Shown here piece by piece: positions 47,892 to 56,341 of a stretch of DNA of 64,000 nt; the stretch's first letter is position 1; each line of letters opens with the position of its first letter. Location of the stretch: assembly GCF_007751035.1 (NCBI RefSeq), contig NZ_CP036433.1:2647001-2711000 (forward strand), in the 5' to 3' direction. This stretch comes from Lignipirellula cremea. Its GTDB lineage: Bacteria > Planctomycetota > Planctomycetia > Pirellulales > Pirellulaceae. The notes below the pieces were generated by a model. That model saw only the letters and a program-made list of their open reading frames with translations, was not told the DNA's origin and made no database searches. Made by a program: the position numbers and the translations under genes.

Positions 47892-47982
47892 GTAGTGGAG
47901 TTGGCCACAACTCCCTCCCCGCCCCTGCCAAACCGCACAGCCTCTGGGCAATACGTCAAGGACCTGTGGCCAGGTCCACTAC
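47892..47982. repeat. REP-like inverted pair
   Basis: A forward unit GTAGT-GGAGTT-GGCCAC-AACTCC (47892-47914) faces an inverted unit (47960-47982) whose minus-strand sequence equals unit 1 at 20322. The ends are GTAGTGG and CCACTAC, 91 bp apart. The arms GGAGTT/AACTCC differ from GGACCT/AGGTCC on both sides in a way that keeps pairing. Confidence 0.85.
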
Positions 47983-47998
47983 GGTAACGTCCGGCGAG

Positions 47999-48349
47999 TC
48001 AGGCTGTTTTGGCGGCCGCCTTGGACGACAGCAAAATGGTGACCAGGAGCGAACTGTCTTCGATCGCTCGCAATGCATGAACCTCGGCCGCGGCCAGGTA
48101 TAATAGCTTGCCGGCCGTTAATTCATGCTCGGCTCCTCGCGCCTCGAACGCCACCTTGCCTTCCAGGCACTGCACGGTGATTTCTCCCCGCGCTGCATGA
48201 GGGGCGATCTGCTTGCCGGCAGGCAGCACCAGCCGCAACACTTCCATCGCATCTGTTTTGACCAGGGCCATGGTCGAGGCCGCGTGCAGATGGGGTCCCA
48301 AAGGACTGATGTCGATAATCTCGCCCGCCTGGGCATGGGTAACCGCCAT
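47999..48349 (-). CDS. Small cupin-domain protein
   Basis: A single-domain cupin of 116 aa. LRLVLPAGKQIAPHAARGEITVQCLEGKVAFEARG (about 40-74, cited by position only) resembles cupin motif 1 but keeps only one of the metal histidines clearly; motif 2 is LTAGKLLYLAAAEVHALRA. ATG 48349 has AAGGAAC upstream; the frame opens further at 48391. Function is unknown; such cupins are often stress or redox related. It is divergent from an Rrf2 regulator, the usual sign of control by that regulator. Confidence 0.75.
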   Translation of the reverse strand: MAVTHAQAGEIIDISPLGPHLHAASTMALVKTDAMEVLRLVLPAGKQIAPHAARGEITVQCLEGKVAFEARGAEHELTAGKLLYLAAAEVHALRAIEDSSLLVTILLSSKAAAKTA

Positions 48350-48429
48350 GATTTGTTCCTTGTGTCGAATGACAGGGGATTCGCTCCGCATTTACCAGAC
48401 TGGCGACCGCGGCAGACGTCCCTGACTTC

Positions 48430-48463
48430 ATCTTATCGCGGACAATCTACATGTCAATGTGTA
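48430..48463 (-). promoter_or_regulatory. Cupin promoter with dyad over the -35 element
   Basis: On the minus strand TTGACA (48457-48452) and TAAGAT (48435-48430) are 16 bp apart. A TACA-N8-TGTA dyad (48448-48463) covers the -35 box. The neighbouring Rrf2 regulator, reading away from here, is the likely binder. Confidence 0.55.
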
Positions 48464-48499
48464 CAATTATTTCGGGCGAGTTTTGCCTGGAGAAGAGCA

Positions 48500-48946
48500 A
48501 TGCTATCGAAAACTGCGGAATACGCACTTCGCGCGGTTGTTTGGCTGGGCCGGCAGCCGGATCTCGCCGAATCGGCTAACCATTTGGCGGACGTGACCAA
48601 AACGCCCCGGCGTTATCTGCACAAGGTGCTGCAGGATCTGGTCCGCCAGCAGATCCTGCGGTCGCAGCCTGGTCCGGGCGGCGGGTATGCGCTGGCGATG
48701 GATCCCAAGAATCTGACCATTCTCGATGTCGTCAACGCCGTGGCGCCGCTGGAACGTATCCGCCATTGCCCGTTGGGGCTCACCTCGCACACCACGTTAT
48801 GCCCTTTGCATAAGGAACTGGACGAAGCTTACGCCGCGACCGAAGCCGCTTTCTCCCGGGTGACGATCGAAGAACTGCTGCGTTCCACGAACCCCACCCT
48901 TCCCCTGTGCGAAGTGGAATCCGACGCCACAGAAACGCCGTCGTAG
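48500..48946 (+). CDS. Rrf2-family transcriptional regulator
   Basis: The N-terminal winged helix is typical: MLSKTAEYALRAVVWLG, then YLHKVLQDLVRQQILRS and GPGGGYALA (about 57-65). The C-terminal half contains Cys in RHCPLG and TLCPLH (about 89 and 100) plus a later Cys in LPLCEV, so an Fe-S cluster or redox sensing as in NsrR/IscR is possible, though spacing differs from both. ATG 48500 has GGAGAAG upstream; the long frame upstream of it is not coding. 148 aa. Confidence 0.9.
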   Translation: MLSKTAEYALRAVVWLGRQPDLAESANHLADVTKTPRRYLHKVLQDLVRQQILRSQPGPGGGYALAMDPKNLTILDVVNAVAPLERIRHCPLGLTSHTTLCPLHKELDEAYAATEAAFSRVTIEELLRSTNPTLPLCEVESDATETPS

Positions 48947-49277
48947 TCCTCAACGCTTGATTTCAGGGTAGTGGATTTGGCCACAAAACCTTGCGCCTCC
49001 ACGATGCCCAACCGACTTGCCGCCAGGGCCAGCATCGAATCTTGCCGCCGTCCCGGCATGCCTTACTCCTGCAGGACTAAACGGGGCTGCTGTCCCAGCG
49101 ACAGCACTGCCTTGACAGCAAGAAAACGTGGAAAAAACCGGCTTGAATCGTCTGACGCGTTCCGCTACAAATTGACCGGGGAAGTAGAAAAATTCAAAAC
49201 CTTACCACAAATGTGGATTTTACTACCCGCCTTCTCTCGCCAACGGATTTGCTAACACCAGGAAAAGGAGATCCCCC
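48947..49277. other. 331-bp spacer before the CsrA-receiver gene
   Basis: Contains one REP-like unit (48968-48990), and a small dyad CCAC/GTGG near 49204-49215. The frame at 48971-49255 is not supported. AAAGGAG precedes the next gene. Confidence 0.5.
48968..48990 (+). repeat. REP-like unit, single
   Basis: GTAGT-GGATTT-GGCCAC-AAAACC. Arms pair except for one position. Same family as the units at 20322, 27371 and 47892. Confidence 0.75.
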
Positions 49278-50030
49278 ATGCTTGTACTTTCGCGACGCGT
49301 TCAAGAAACGATTGTGCTGCCGACAATCGATACCACGTTAGAAATACTCTCCGTCAAAGGGAACGTGGCCCGTGTGGGAATCCAGGCTCCGAAAAAATTG
49401 CCCGTGCTCCGCGGGGAACTGATCGATCCGACGGTCCAGTACAACGACGACCTCGATCCCTCCGGCCAGCGGAAGCAGGTGCATCAGTTGCGGAACGCGC
49501 TGAATCTCGCCTCCATGGGCATCGGTCTGGCCGATCGCCAGCTGGATATTGGCCAGAACCGCGAAGCCAGGGCGACCCTGAAAACGGTCCTCCGCGAAGT
49601 CAACGCGATGTGCCAGGTGGCCAGCACGCCGGCGACCGTTGAGAAACGTCCGGCCTGCCGCATGCTGCTGGTCGAAGACGACGCCAACGAACGCCGCCTC
49701 CTGGCCGGCTTCCTGCGTCTGAGCGGGATCGAAGTCGCCATCGCCAAAGACGGCGTGGAAGCCATCAACTATCTGGCCAGCAACAAAGACAAGCCGCAAA
49801 TCGTGCTGATGGACATGCTGATGCCCAACTGCGACGGCCCCACCGCCGTCCGGGCCATTCGCAACACGCCTGAGCACGCCGGCATCAAAATCTACGGCGT
49901 CAGCGGCGCCCCGGCCGAGTCGTTTCCGCTCAAAACGCCCGGCGACGTCGACGGCTGGTTCCGCAAACCGCTGGATCCGGAACGCCTAGTCGGCGAAATC
50001 GCCCGCATGGTGGAAACGAGCGCCGCCTGA
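49278..50030 (+). CDS. CsrA RNA-binding domain fused to a response-regulator receiver domain
   Basis: Residues 1-50 are a full CsrA domain: MLVLSRRVQETIVL at the N-terminus, VKGNVARVGIQAPKKLPVLR in the middle, with the RNA-contact Arg at 45. Residues about 62-112 form a predicted helical linker. Residues about 128-247 are a CheY-like receiver: acidic pair Asp134/Asp135, phospho-acceptor Asp179 in LMDMLMPNCDG, switch Ser209 and Lys230 in FRKPLDP. CsrA proteins bind GGA motifs in mRNA leaders as dimers; here phosphorylation could control RNA binding. AAAGGAG lies 8-9 bp before ATG. No histidine kinase gene is adjacent. Two short hairpins follow the gene (50057-50071, 50100-50118). Confidence 0.92.
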   Translation: MLVLSRRVQETIVLPTIDTTLEILSVKGNVARVGIQAPKKLPVLRGELIDPTVQYNDDLDPSGQRKQVHQLRNALNLASMGIGLADRQLDIGQNREARATLKTVLREVNAMCQVASTPATVEKRPACRMLLVEDDANERRLLAGFLRLSGIEVAIAKDGVEAINYLASNKDKPQIVLMDMLMPNCDGPTAVRAIRNTPEHAGIKIYGVSGAPAESFPLKTPGDVDGWFRKPLDPERLVGEIARMVETSAA

Positions 50031-50144
50031 ACCGGTCGCTCAGCCCGGCCCCTGGCAAACGGCTGCCGTTTCCCCGGAAGCGGCAGAATCGGAACCGATG
50101 TCTCGGGCAAACCGAGACGCGTCAAAAAACTAGCCAGGGACCAC

Positions 50145-50174
50145 TTGACGCACGGGGACCTCCCAAGGCACAAT
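50145..50174 (+). promoter_or_regulatory. Promoter candidate for tRNA-Val
   Basis: TTGACG (50145-50150), 18-bp spacer, CACAAT (50169-50174); the expected start is about 39 bp before the tRNA. Confidence 0.5.
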
Positions 50175-50219
50175 GTCCCTTCCCAAGTGCGGAAACGTTC
50201 CCATGTTTTCGCCACTCCA

Positions 50220-50293
50220 GGGCGTTTAGCTCAGTTGGCTAGAGCGTCGCGTTGACATCGCGGAGGTCACAGGTTCGAGCCCTGTAACGCCCA
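50220..50293 (+). tRNA. tRNA-Val (anticodon GAC)
   Basis: A complete cloverleaf: acceptor GGGCGTT/AACGCCC, D-arm GCTC/GAGC, anticodon stem TCGCG/CGCGG with loop TTGACAT (anticodon GAC), T-arm ACAGG/CCTGT with loop TTCGAGC, and discriminator A. CCA is not encoded. 74 nt. Confidence 0.96.
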
Positions 50294-50309
50294 CTTCTTT
50301 CGCATATCA

Positions 50310-50343
50310 AACCTCGGTTATCCCCGGATCACCGAGGTTTTTT
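50310..50343 (+). terminator. Intrinsic terminator after tRNA-Val
   Basis: AACCTCGGT (50310-50318) pairs with ACCGAGGTT (50331-50339), followed by a T-run (50338-50343). Confidence 0.9.
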
Positions 50344-50426
50344 GCTGCGCCGTGAGCGATGGCCGGGGAGCTTCTATCCCCTTGGCTGCTTTCAACCAGA
50401 CATCCGCTTTATTCCACGACCGGCCC

Positions 50427-51707
50427 TTACTTCGGCGCCGGGCCGATGCAGAAGAGGTGTTCTTCGGAACGGAGGAACAGATTGCCCTGGGAGATGGCGA
50501 TCGAGGCTTTGCATTTTTCGTCGATCCGGTTCCGCGCCAGGATGTTGAACTTGGGGCCGGCTTCCAGTACGACCGTTTCCCCTTCGGCTTCGCTTAAAAA
50601 GTAAATGCGGCCGTCGGCGTAGACGGGGGAGGACGAATGTTTCCCCTCGATTCGCTCCTGCCATACAATCTCGCCCGACGCTGCGTCCAGGCAGGTGGCG
50701 ATGCCGGCGTCGGTCACGGCGTACAAGTAGGGCGCCACGTACAGCGGGGAAGCCAGCGAAGGCACGCCGCGGGTTTGCTCCCAGGCGATGTGGGTCTTGG
50801 TGACGTCGCCCTGGCCGCCGGTGCGGATCACGCGAATGGTCGGGGCTTCAAAGCCGGAGCAGCTGAACACCAGGCCGTCGCCGACGACGACCGACGGCGT
50901 AACGCCTTCGCCCTGGCTGTAGATCGACCAGATCAGCTCGCCGCTGGCCGGGTCAAAGCCTTGCACCGCGTCGCCGGCGCCGCTGATGATCTGGTCGCCG
51001 CTGTCCTCGTGCAGGATGTTCGGCGTGACATGTCCCAGACGGGACAGGCCGCGTTTGCCGCGCCAGCGCTCTTTGCCCGTTTTGGTATCGACCGCCAGCA
51101 GGACGGCCTCTTTCCAGGGGATTTTCCAGCCGATCTTGTTGTCTTCGCCGTCGCTGCTGCCGTCATACGCCATGAGCAGCAGGTCTTTGTAGATAATGGG
51201 CGAGGCGGCCAGACCATGGTGGCCATAGAAGGCGATATCGCGATGCGTCCAGGCCAGCTTTCCGGAGAAATCCAGGGCGGCGATCCCGCCGCCGCTGAAC
51301 ACGGCGTAAACCCGCTTTCCGTCGGATACGGGGGTAGGCGTGGCGTCGGAGTTTTCGGCCCGCTTCTTCCGCACCTCCTGATCGAAAACTTTGGTGTTCC
51401 AGCGGAGGTCGCCCGACTTCCGGTCGAAGCAGATCACATGGCAGGACTGGCCTTCGTTGGTGGTCGAGGTGACAAAGACCAGGTCGCCTACCACAATCGG
51501 CGAGGACCAGCCTTCGCCCGGCACGCGGACTTTCCAGGCGACGTTCTCGCTTCCACTCCACTGCAGCGGCAGGTTCTTCTCGGTGGAAAGTCCCTGGCCG
51601 GTGGGGCCGCGGAACTGGGGCCAGTCTTCGGCCGTGGCCTGGAGGGGCATTGCCAGAAGGAGCACCGCCGCAGCGGCCAGTTGTTGTCTGAAGCCAGTCA
51701 TCATCAT
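50427..51707 (-). CDS. Secreted PQQ-like beta-propeller protein
   Basis: A signal peptide ends near residue 24 (ATAEDWPQFRGPTG). Blades with PQQ-repeat marks follow: CFDRKSGDLRWN, AVDTKTGKERWR, GFDPASGELIWS, CLDAASGEIVWQE. Three ATG codons in a row (51707, 51704, 51701) follow AAGGC; I use the first. The frame continues upstream to 51998 without support. Same protein type as the genes at 12654 and 29167; periplasmic, with no assigned catalysis. Confidence 0.85.
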   Translation of the reverse strand: MMMTGFRQQLAAAAVLLLAMPLQATAEDWPQFRGPTGQGLSTEKNLPLQWSGSENVAWKVRVPGEGWSSPIVVGDLVFVTSTTNEGQSCHVICFDRKSGDLRWNTKVFDQEVRKKRAENSDATPTPVSDGKRVYAVFSGGGIAALDFSGKLAWTHRDIAFYGHHGLAASPIIYKDLLLMAYDGSSDGEDNKIGWKIPWKEAVLLAVDTKTGKERWRGKRGLSRLGHVTPNILHEDSGDQIISGAGDAVQGFDPASGELIWSIYSQGEGVTPSVVVGDGLVFSCSGFEAPTIRVIRTGGQGDVTKTHIAWEQTRGVPSLASPLYVAPYLYAVTDAGIATCLDAASGEIVWQERIEGKHSSSPVYADGRIYFLSEAEGETVVLEAGPKFNILARNRIDEKCKASIAISQGNLFLRSEEHLFCIGPAPK

Positions 51708-51918
51708 GTTTGCCTTAAGAGAAACCGTCACGAGCCGCCAGAGGTAGCGACTATCGTAACCGACGGGAAAGAGGGATGCGAGTTTTCCCACTTGCCAGGG
51801 TAGCCCATTTTCTGTTGTGCGCCGTGAGAATTGTCCCTGTGCGAACAGGAACGAGTTTGTTTTTCTCGGGTTGCGCATGGGGTTCGTCGCTTGCTTCAAC
51901 GGACCGCTGGCGTGGGGT

Positions 51919-52764
51919 TCAGGGCGAGTTCTTCCTGGCGTATTCTTCACGGGCGACGGTGTCGGCGAAGAGCACCGTGGCGCAGCCGTCGGTGTCAAAG
52001 TTGAACATCGCGCGCGTCGCCAGATCGATGTCGATCTCGGTCGCCAGCAGTTGCTCCCGCTTGAGATCGGTCTGCGCGTGCAGCCGGCCGTCGGGCGCTA
52101 CGACCATCGAGGCGCAGTTCTGGTGCAACGGGTGACACAGATTGCAGGAGGCGAACCAGACCGTGTTCTCGGCCGCCCTGGTGGTAATCATGGCGTGATG
52201 GATGGGGATCTTCCAGTCGTTGGGCCGGGTGGTGTTGTTCTGCGGATGGAACACCAGTAGGGCGCCTTGCCGTACGCACTCGCGCGTGGTGTCGGCAAAG
52301 CGAAAGCCCTCAAAGCAGATGACCACCCCGACTTTCACGCCGCACAGATCATACGTCTGGTAACCCTGGCCGGGCGAATAGGCCACGGCGTCCAGTGGAG
52401 TCAGGATCGCCTTGTGGTGCGCGCCCAGGATGTCTCCCTGTTCGGAAATCACCAGCGCGGAATTGTACGGCTTCCCTTGCGGGTTGTCCGCCAGGGGAAT
52501 CTCCGTGCCCAGGATACAGGCCAGCTGCAGCTCGCCGCAGCGCTGCGCCACGCGCTGATGCAGATCGTCCAGCCGGGCCGGCTCCACGGGGGCGTCGGGA
52601 GTAGCGATGTCGACCCGATAGCCGACCGTTTGCGTTTCTGGAAAGCAGACGATCCGTGCATCGGCGGCGGCCGCCTTGTCGAGGAACTCAAAGACGGCGG
52701 CCGCGTTGTCGTCAAAGTCGGCCGTCTGTCGGCACTGGGCCAGTGCAATCTTCAGCTTTCGCAT
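51919..52764 (-). CDS. Carbon-nitrogen hydrolase (nitrilase superfamily)
   Basis: Hydrolyses an amide or nitrile bond of an unknown substrate. The Glu-Lys-Cys triad is visible: Glu in CFPETQTVGY (about 43), Lys in HHKAILTP (about 118) and Cys in VVICFEGFRF (about 151). 281 aa is normal for amidase-type members. It is downstream of the SGNH hydrolase gene on the same strand. Confidence 0.88.
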   Translation of the reverse strand: MRKLKIALAQCRQTADFDDNAAAVFEFLDKAAAADARIVCFPETQTVGYRVDIATPDAPVEPARLDDLHQRVAQRCGELQLACILGTEIPLADNPQGKPYNSALVISEQGDILGAHHKAILTPLDAVAYSPGQGYQTYDLCGVKVGVVICFEGFRFADTTRECVRQGALLVFHPQNNTTRPNDWKIPIHHAMITTRAAENTVWFASCNLCHPLHQNCASMVVAPDGRLHAQTDLKREQLLATEIDIDLATRAMFNFDTDGCATVLFADTVAREEYARKNSP

Positions 52765-52818
52765 GTCGTGGTTTCCGGCTACGGTTTCCAGAAAATCACC
52801 GCCCGCGACAAACGGGAG

Positions 52819-53511
52819 TTAATTGGCGGCGGGCAGATGCTTCTCGATGAAGTCGGCGACTGCCTGGCCGATGAGCTTCTGGCCCTCGGCGTTCATGTGC
52901 ACGCCGTCGCTGTTGATCAGCTTGGGGGCGTCTTTCACGGTCAGGGCGTGCAGGTCGTTGACGGGCACCTTGAGCTCTTTCATCACGCGCTCGGCGATCG
53001 CATTGTACTGCTCGACGCTGGCTTCCAGCAAAGCATAATCGCGACCGACGCGCGCCTTGGCGGCCCATTCATCGACAATGGGGGTGGTGGTGGCGAACAG
53101 CACCACTGCGTTGGTTTCGTCCCTCAGGCGAGCCACGATCGCGCGCAGGTTGGCTTCATACTGCTCGGGCGATACCTGAAACTCGCCGGTGGCGGTGAAT
53201 TTTTTGGTGTCGTGAATGCCGCAGTTGAAGTGCACCACGTTGGGTTGTTCGTCGATCGCCCAGTTTTTGATATTGGCGAGCACATTCTTGCTGTCGCCGC
53301 CGTTGGGGCGGGGGCTTACGATCCGCGCTTTGCCGCGGAGGGCTGCTGTGACTTCGTCGGCGTAACTGAGGCGGATAGAATCGCCAATAATCACGACGGA
53401 CGGCGGTTCTAGCGGAATCAGCTCGGCCGCATCCACGCTTCCGCTGGCGACAAAGGCCCCGCCCGCCGCGGCCAGCAGCAGGGCGAACAAAGCAACAGGT
53501 TGAATCGTCAT
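52819..53511 (-). CDS. Secreted SGNH/GDSL-type esterase
   Basis: An N-terminal signal-like segment (about 5-28) precedes block I VVIIGDSIRLSY (Ser near 48). The block III Asn is in HFNCGIHD and the block V Asp/His pair in NSDGVHMNAEGQKLIG (about 205-220). SGNH enzymes remove acyl groups from sugars, lipids or small esters. 230 aa is typical of the short, secreted forms of planctomycetes. Confidence 0.85.
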   Translation of the reverse strand: MTIQPVALFALLLAAAGGAFVASGSVDAAELIPLEPPSVVIIGDSIRLSYADEVTAALRGKARIVSPRPNGGDSKNVLANIKNWAIDEQPNVVHFNCGIHDTKKFTATGEFQVSPEQYEANLRAIVARLRDETNAVVLFATTTPIVDEWAAKARVGRDYALLEASVEQYNAIAERVMKELKVPVNDLHALTVKDAPKLINSDGVHMNAEGQKLIGQAVADFIEKHLPAAN

Positions 53512-53546
53512 GGAGAGAGAGGCTTTCGATAGAGGTAAAGGAAGCG

Positions 53547-55970
53547 TTACTGCAGGCTCTTCAGGTAAGCCAGTTTGTCGCGGGCGGGTTTGAAATCCGG
53601 ATTCAGCTCCAGCACCTTGTTGAGCTGTTCCACGGCGGCCGGATACTGTTCCTGCTGGGCCAGCAGTTCTCCGTAGTAGTAGTGGGCGAGCAGGTGCTTG
53701 GGCTGCAGTTCGACGGTGCGCTGGAAGTACGGCCCTGCCTGGCGGGGATCTGTTTGCACGTAAAACATCGCCAGCGAATAGTGCAGGCTGACGCTGTCGG
53801 GGTGGCTGGCCAGCGCTTCCTGGTAAACGGCCAGGGCGCCGGTCGTATCGCCGCTGGCCGCCGTGGCGCTGGCCAGGTTGGCGAGCGCTTCCTCGGTCGG
53901 TTTCAGGCGGGCCGATTCACGGAACGCATCGATCGCCAGGTCAAAATCGCCGGATCGGGCGCGGGTCTGGCCCAGGGTGAACTGGATGTCGGCGTTGTTC
54001 GGCTGCAGTTCGGCGGCTCTTTCCGCCTCCTGGGCGGCGTCTTTGGGGCGTCCCATGCCGGACAACGCCCGGGCCAGACCCGCGTGGGCGCTGGCGTTCT
54101 GCGGATCGTGTTTGAGCATTTCGGAATAGACGGTAGCCGCCTCGTCAAACTTCCGCTGCGAGAGCAACTGCTCTCCCTGTTGAATGTACGCCAGGTCAAG
54201 ACCGGCCTGGGCGGCGGCCAGGCTGGCGTCAAGGCTCAGCGCTTCCTGGAATTGGGCAATCGCCTGGCCAGGCTGGTTCGCCGCCAGCAACGCGGCGCCG
54301 TAGTTCTCGCGATAGATGTGATCCCACGGACGCCTTTTGACGGCCCGCGCCAGATACGACAGGGCGTCTTCCGCGTCGCCCAGTCGCAGCGCCACATAAC
54401 CGCGAGCCCTGATACTGGCGGGATCGAACGGGCCAATGGCCAGCGCTTTGTCGGCCAGTTCCACCGCCTGGTTCCGGCGCGGATCGGAGACGGGGAGTTT
54501 GGAATAAACGACCGCCAGGTTCCGCAGGGCGGTCGGCCGTTCGCGGTCGTCCAGCAGGGCCTGTTCGCTCAGGTCGTCGCCTAGGGCCTGTTGCAGTGCA
54601 AAGATGGCCGGCTCCACCTCGTTGATCTGGTTCAGCTCCATCCCGTAGTTCACCCAGCCGCGGGAATTGCCGGGCGCCTTTTCGGTCACATCGCGCCAGA
54701 AGCCAAGCTCGGAATCGTAAACTTTGTTCCGCTCAAAAGCGACAACTCCCAGGACAACGGCCACCACCATACAAACCGCGACGGGAACCCACAGGGCCAA
54801 TCGCGAGGACGCCTGCCAGCGAGCGGCCGCTACAAAACCGGCCAGCACCAGCAGCGCCAGAAGAAATGCGGCCGGCAAGTACATGCGATGTTCAAACGCC
54901 AGGTCGCGGATCGGAATGAAGCTGGAAGTCGGCGCCAGAACCAGAAAGAACATCGCCAGCAGGAACCCGACCGGCGGATGCCGCGGCAGCAGCCAGGCCG
55001 TCGCCGCCAGCAGTCCTACAATCGCCAGGCCGGGCAGCACAAAGCTTGCTCCCTGCGCGACGGGCCAGCCGTAATCGACACATTGCCCCACCGGCAGCAC
55101 CAACAGCCGCATGTAATGCAGCAACACGCCCGGTTGCGATCGCAGATATTCCCACCAGGTAAGGCCCCCTTCTTGAAAGCCGATCTCCTGGACCGTCGCC
55201 GCATGGACGCCAACGCGCCACAGCAGTACGCCGGCTCCAGCAATCCCGAACGGAGCGACCCAGAGCCATCTCCGGGCCAGCCCTTTCCAGGTGGGCGTCA
55301 GGAAGACGCGGTCGTACAGGATCGCCGCCAGAGGCACGGTGACGATGACTTCTTTCGAGCCCAGCCCCATGGCGAAAGCAAAGCCGGCCCCCGCCCACCA
55401 GGCCAGCCGCCAGGTCGAATCGTGCGCCCTCAACAGACAGTACAGCGTGAGCAGATAGCACAGGGCCATCAGCGATTCGAGCCGCTGCACGATATACGTC
55501 ACCCCCTGGGTCTGCAGCGGATGCACGGCCCACAGCAGGGCGACACAGAACGCCATCCAGGCCGCCCGACCGACGAACCGCTCTTCAAACTTGGGCAGCA
55601 GCAGCGTCCGACGGACCAGATCGTACAGCACCAGCGCGGTCAGCCAGTGAATGACGACGTTGGTGAGATGAAACGGATACGGATTAAGGCCCGACAGGTA
55701 ATAGTTGGCGTAGAAGGTGAACTCGCCGACTGCCCGCGTGCCGCCCTGGTAAAACGGAATGGGCAGTCGCTCCGCCAGCTGCCCATTCTGGGCCGGCCGC
55801 ACGATCGACCCCAGGTCGTCGAACAGGAACGGTCCGTTGCATGCCTGACAGTAAACAGCCGCAATTGCCGCCGTCAACAGGGCGATGTGCGCAAGCAGGA
55901 GCCAGCGGCTGGCTGGAGCACGGGTTGCGGAGGGATCGGGCTTCTTAGAATCGACAGGACGGCTGCTCAT
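53547..55970 (-). CDS. TMTC-like membrane protein with C-terminal TPR repeats
   Basis: The first half has about ten hydrophobic spans. The first loop carries FLFDDLGSIV, and the second region LNPYPFHLTNVVIHWLTALV resembles TMTC/PMT-type GT-C glycosyltransferases. The second half (about 440-807) has at least eight tetratricopeptide repeats with typical A..A...L...P patterns. Together this suggests a membrane O-mannosyl-type transferase or scaffold. Transferase activity is inference. It is followed at 53511 by the SGNH hydrolase gene on the same strand. Confidence 0.75.
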   Translation of the reverse strand: MSSRPVDSKKPDPSATRAPASRWLLLAHIALLTAAIAAVYCQACNGPFLFDDLGSIVRPAQNGQLAERLPIPFYQGGTRAVGEFTFYANYYLSGLNPYPFHLTNVVIHWLTALVLYDLVRRTLLLPKFEERFVGRAAWMAFCVALLWAVHPLQTQGVTYIVQRLESLMALCYLLTLYCLLRAHDSTWRLAWWAGAGFAFAMGLGSKEVIVTVPLAAILYDRVFLTPTWKGLARRWLWVAPFGIAGAGVLLWRVGVHAATVQEIGFQEGGLTWWEYLRSQPGVLLHYMRLLVLPVGQCVDYGWPVAQGASFVLPGLAIVGLLAATAWLLPRHPPVGFLLAMFFLVLAPTSSFIPIRDLAFEHRMYLPAAFLLALLVLAGFVAAARWQASSRLALWVPVAVCMVVAVVLGVVAFERNKVYDSELGFWRDVTEKAPGNSRGWVNYGMELNQINEVEPAIFALQQALGDDLSEQALLDDRERPTALRNLAVVYSKLPVSDPRRNQAVELADKALAIGPFDPASIRARGYVALRLGDAEDALSYLARAVKRRPWDHIYRENYGAALLAANQPGQAIAQFQEALSLDASLAAAQAGLDLAYIQQGEQLLSQRKFDEAATVYSEMLKHDPQNASAHAGLARALSGMGRPKDAAQEAERAAELQPNNADIQFTLGQTRARSGDFDLAIDAFRESARLKPTEEALANLASATAASGDTTGALAVYQEALASHPDSVSLHYSLAMFYVQTDPRQAGPYFQRTVELQPKHLLAHYYYGELLAQQEQYPAAVEQLNKVLELNPDFKPARDKLAYLKSLQ

Positions 55971-56341
55971 CGCTTCCCAACATCATAGGCTCAAAGGCTT
56001 CAACCACACGGCGCCATTATCGGGTGTCGACCACGCGTCAACAACACGCGGCGTGAGAAAGACGGAGAGGAAGAGGCTCGCGTTGAGAAAAAAGGATTCG
56101 CCGCAGGGGGCGCAGAGCAACGCCGAGAAAGAGCGAGGGAGAGCAGGAGGAGGAGCGACAGGCGGAGCCCCCGTCGGATCGTGCTCGGTTGTCGAAAAAG
56201 AAGCATCCCGGTTCGCATCGCCGCGAGACGTTCGCCTGGTCAAACTCTCCCGCTTTCTTCTTTTTTCTCCACTTTGGTCAGCGATCTTGGCGGTGAATCC
56301 GTCTTCTTTTTGATTGTCCCACGCCGGTGGAAAACGGCCGA
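55971..56341. other. 371-bp purine-skewed spacer with decayed dispersed-repeat motifs
   Basis: The stretch 56060-56180 is purine-rich and includes GCCGCAGGGGGCGCAGAG and AACGCCGAGAAAGAG; 56250-56300 holds the opposite skew. These look like decayed copies of CGCAGAG- and CGCCAAGA-type intergenic repeats known from environmental genomes (recalled). The frames across it (for example 55983-56243, minus) are products of the repeats. Confidence 0.4.

Noticed and set aside
55983-56243. 86-codon minus-strand frame with RSFSALLCAPCGESFF-like product
   Set aside because: Translation of decayed CGCAGAG-type intergenic repeats, a known source of false genes.
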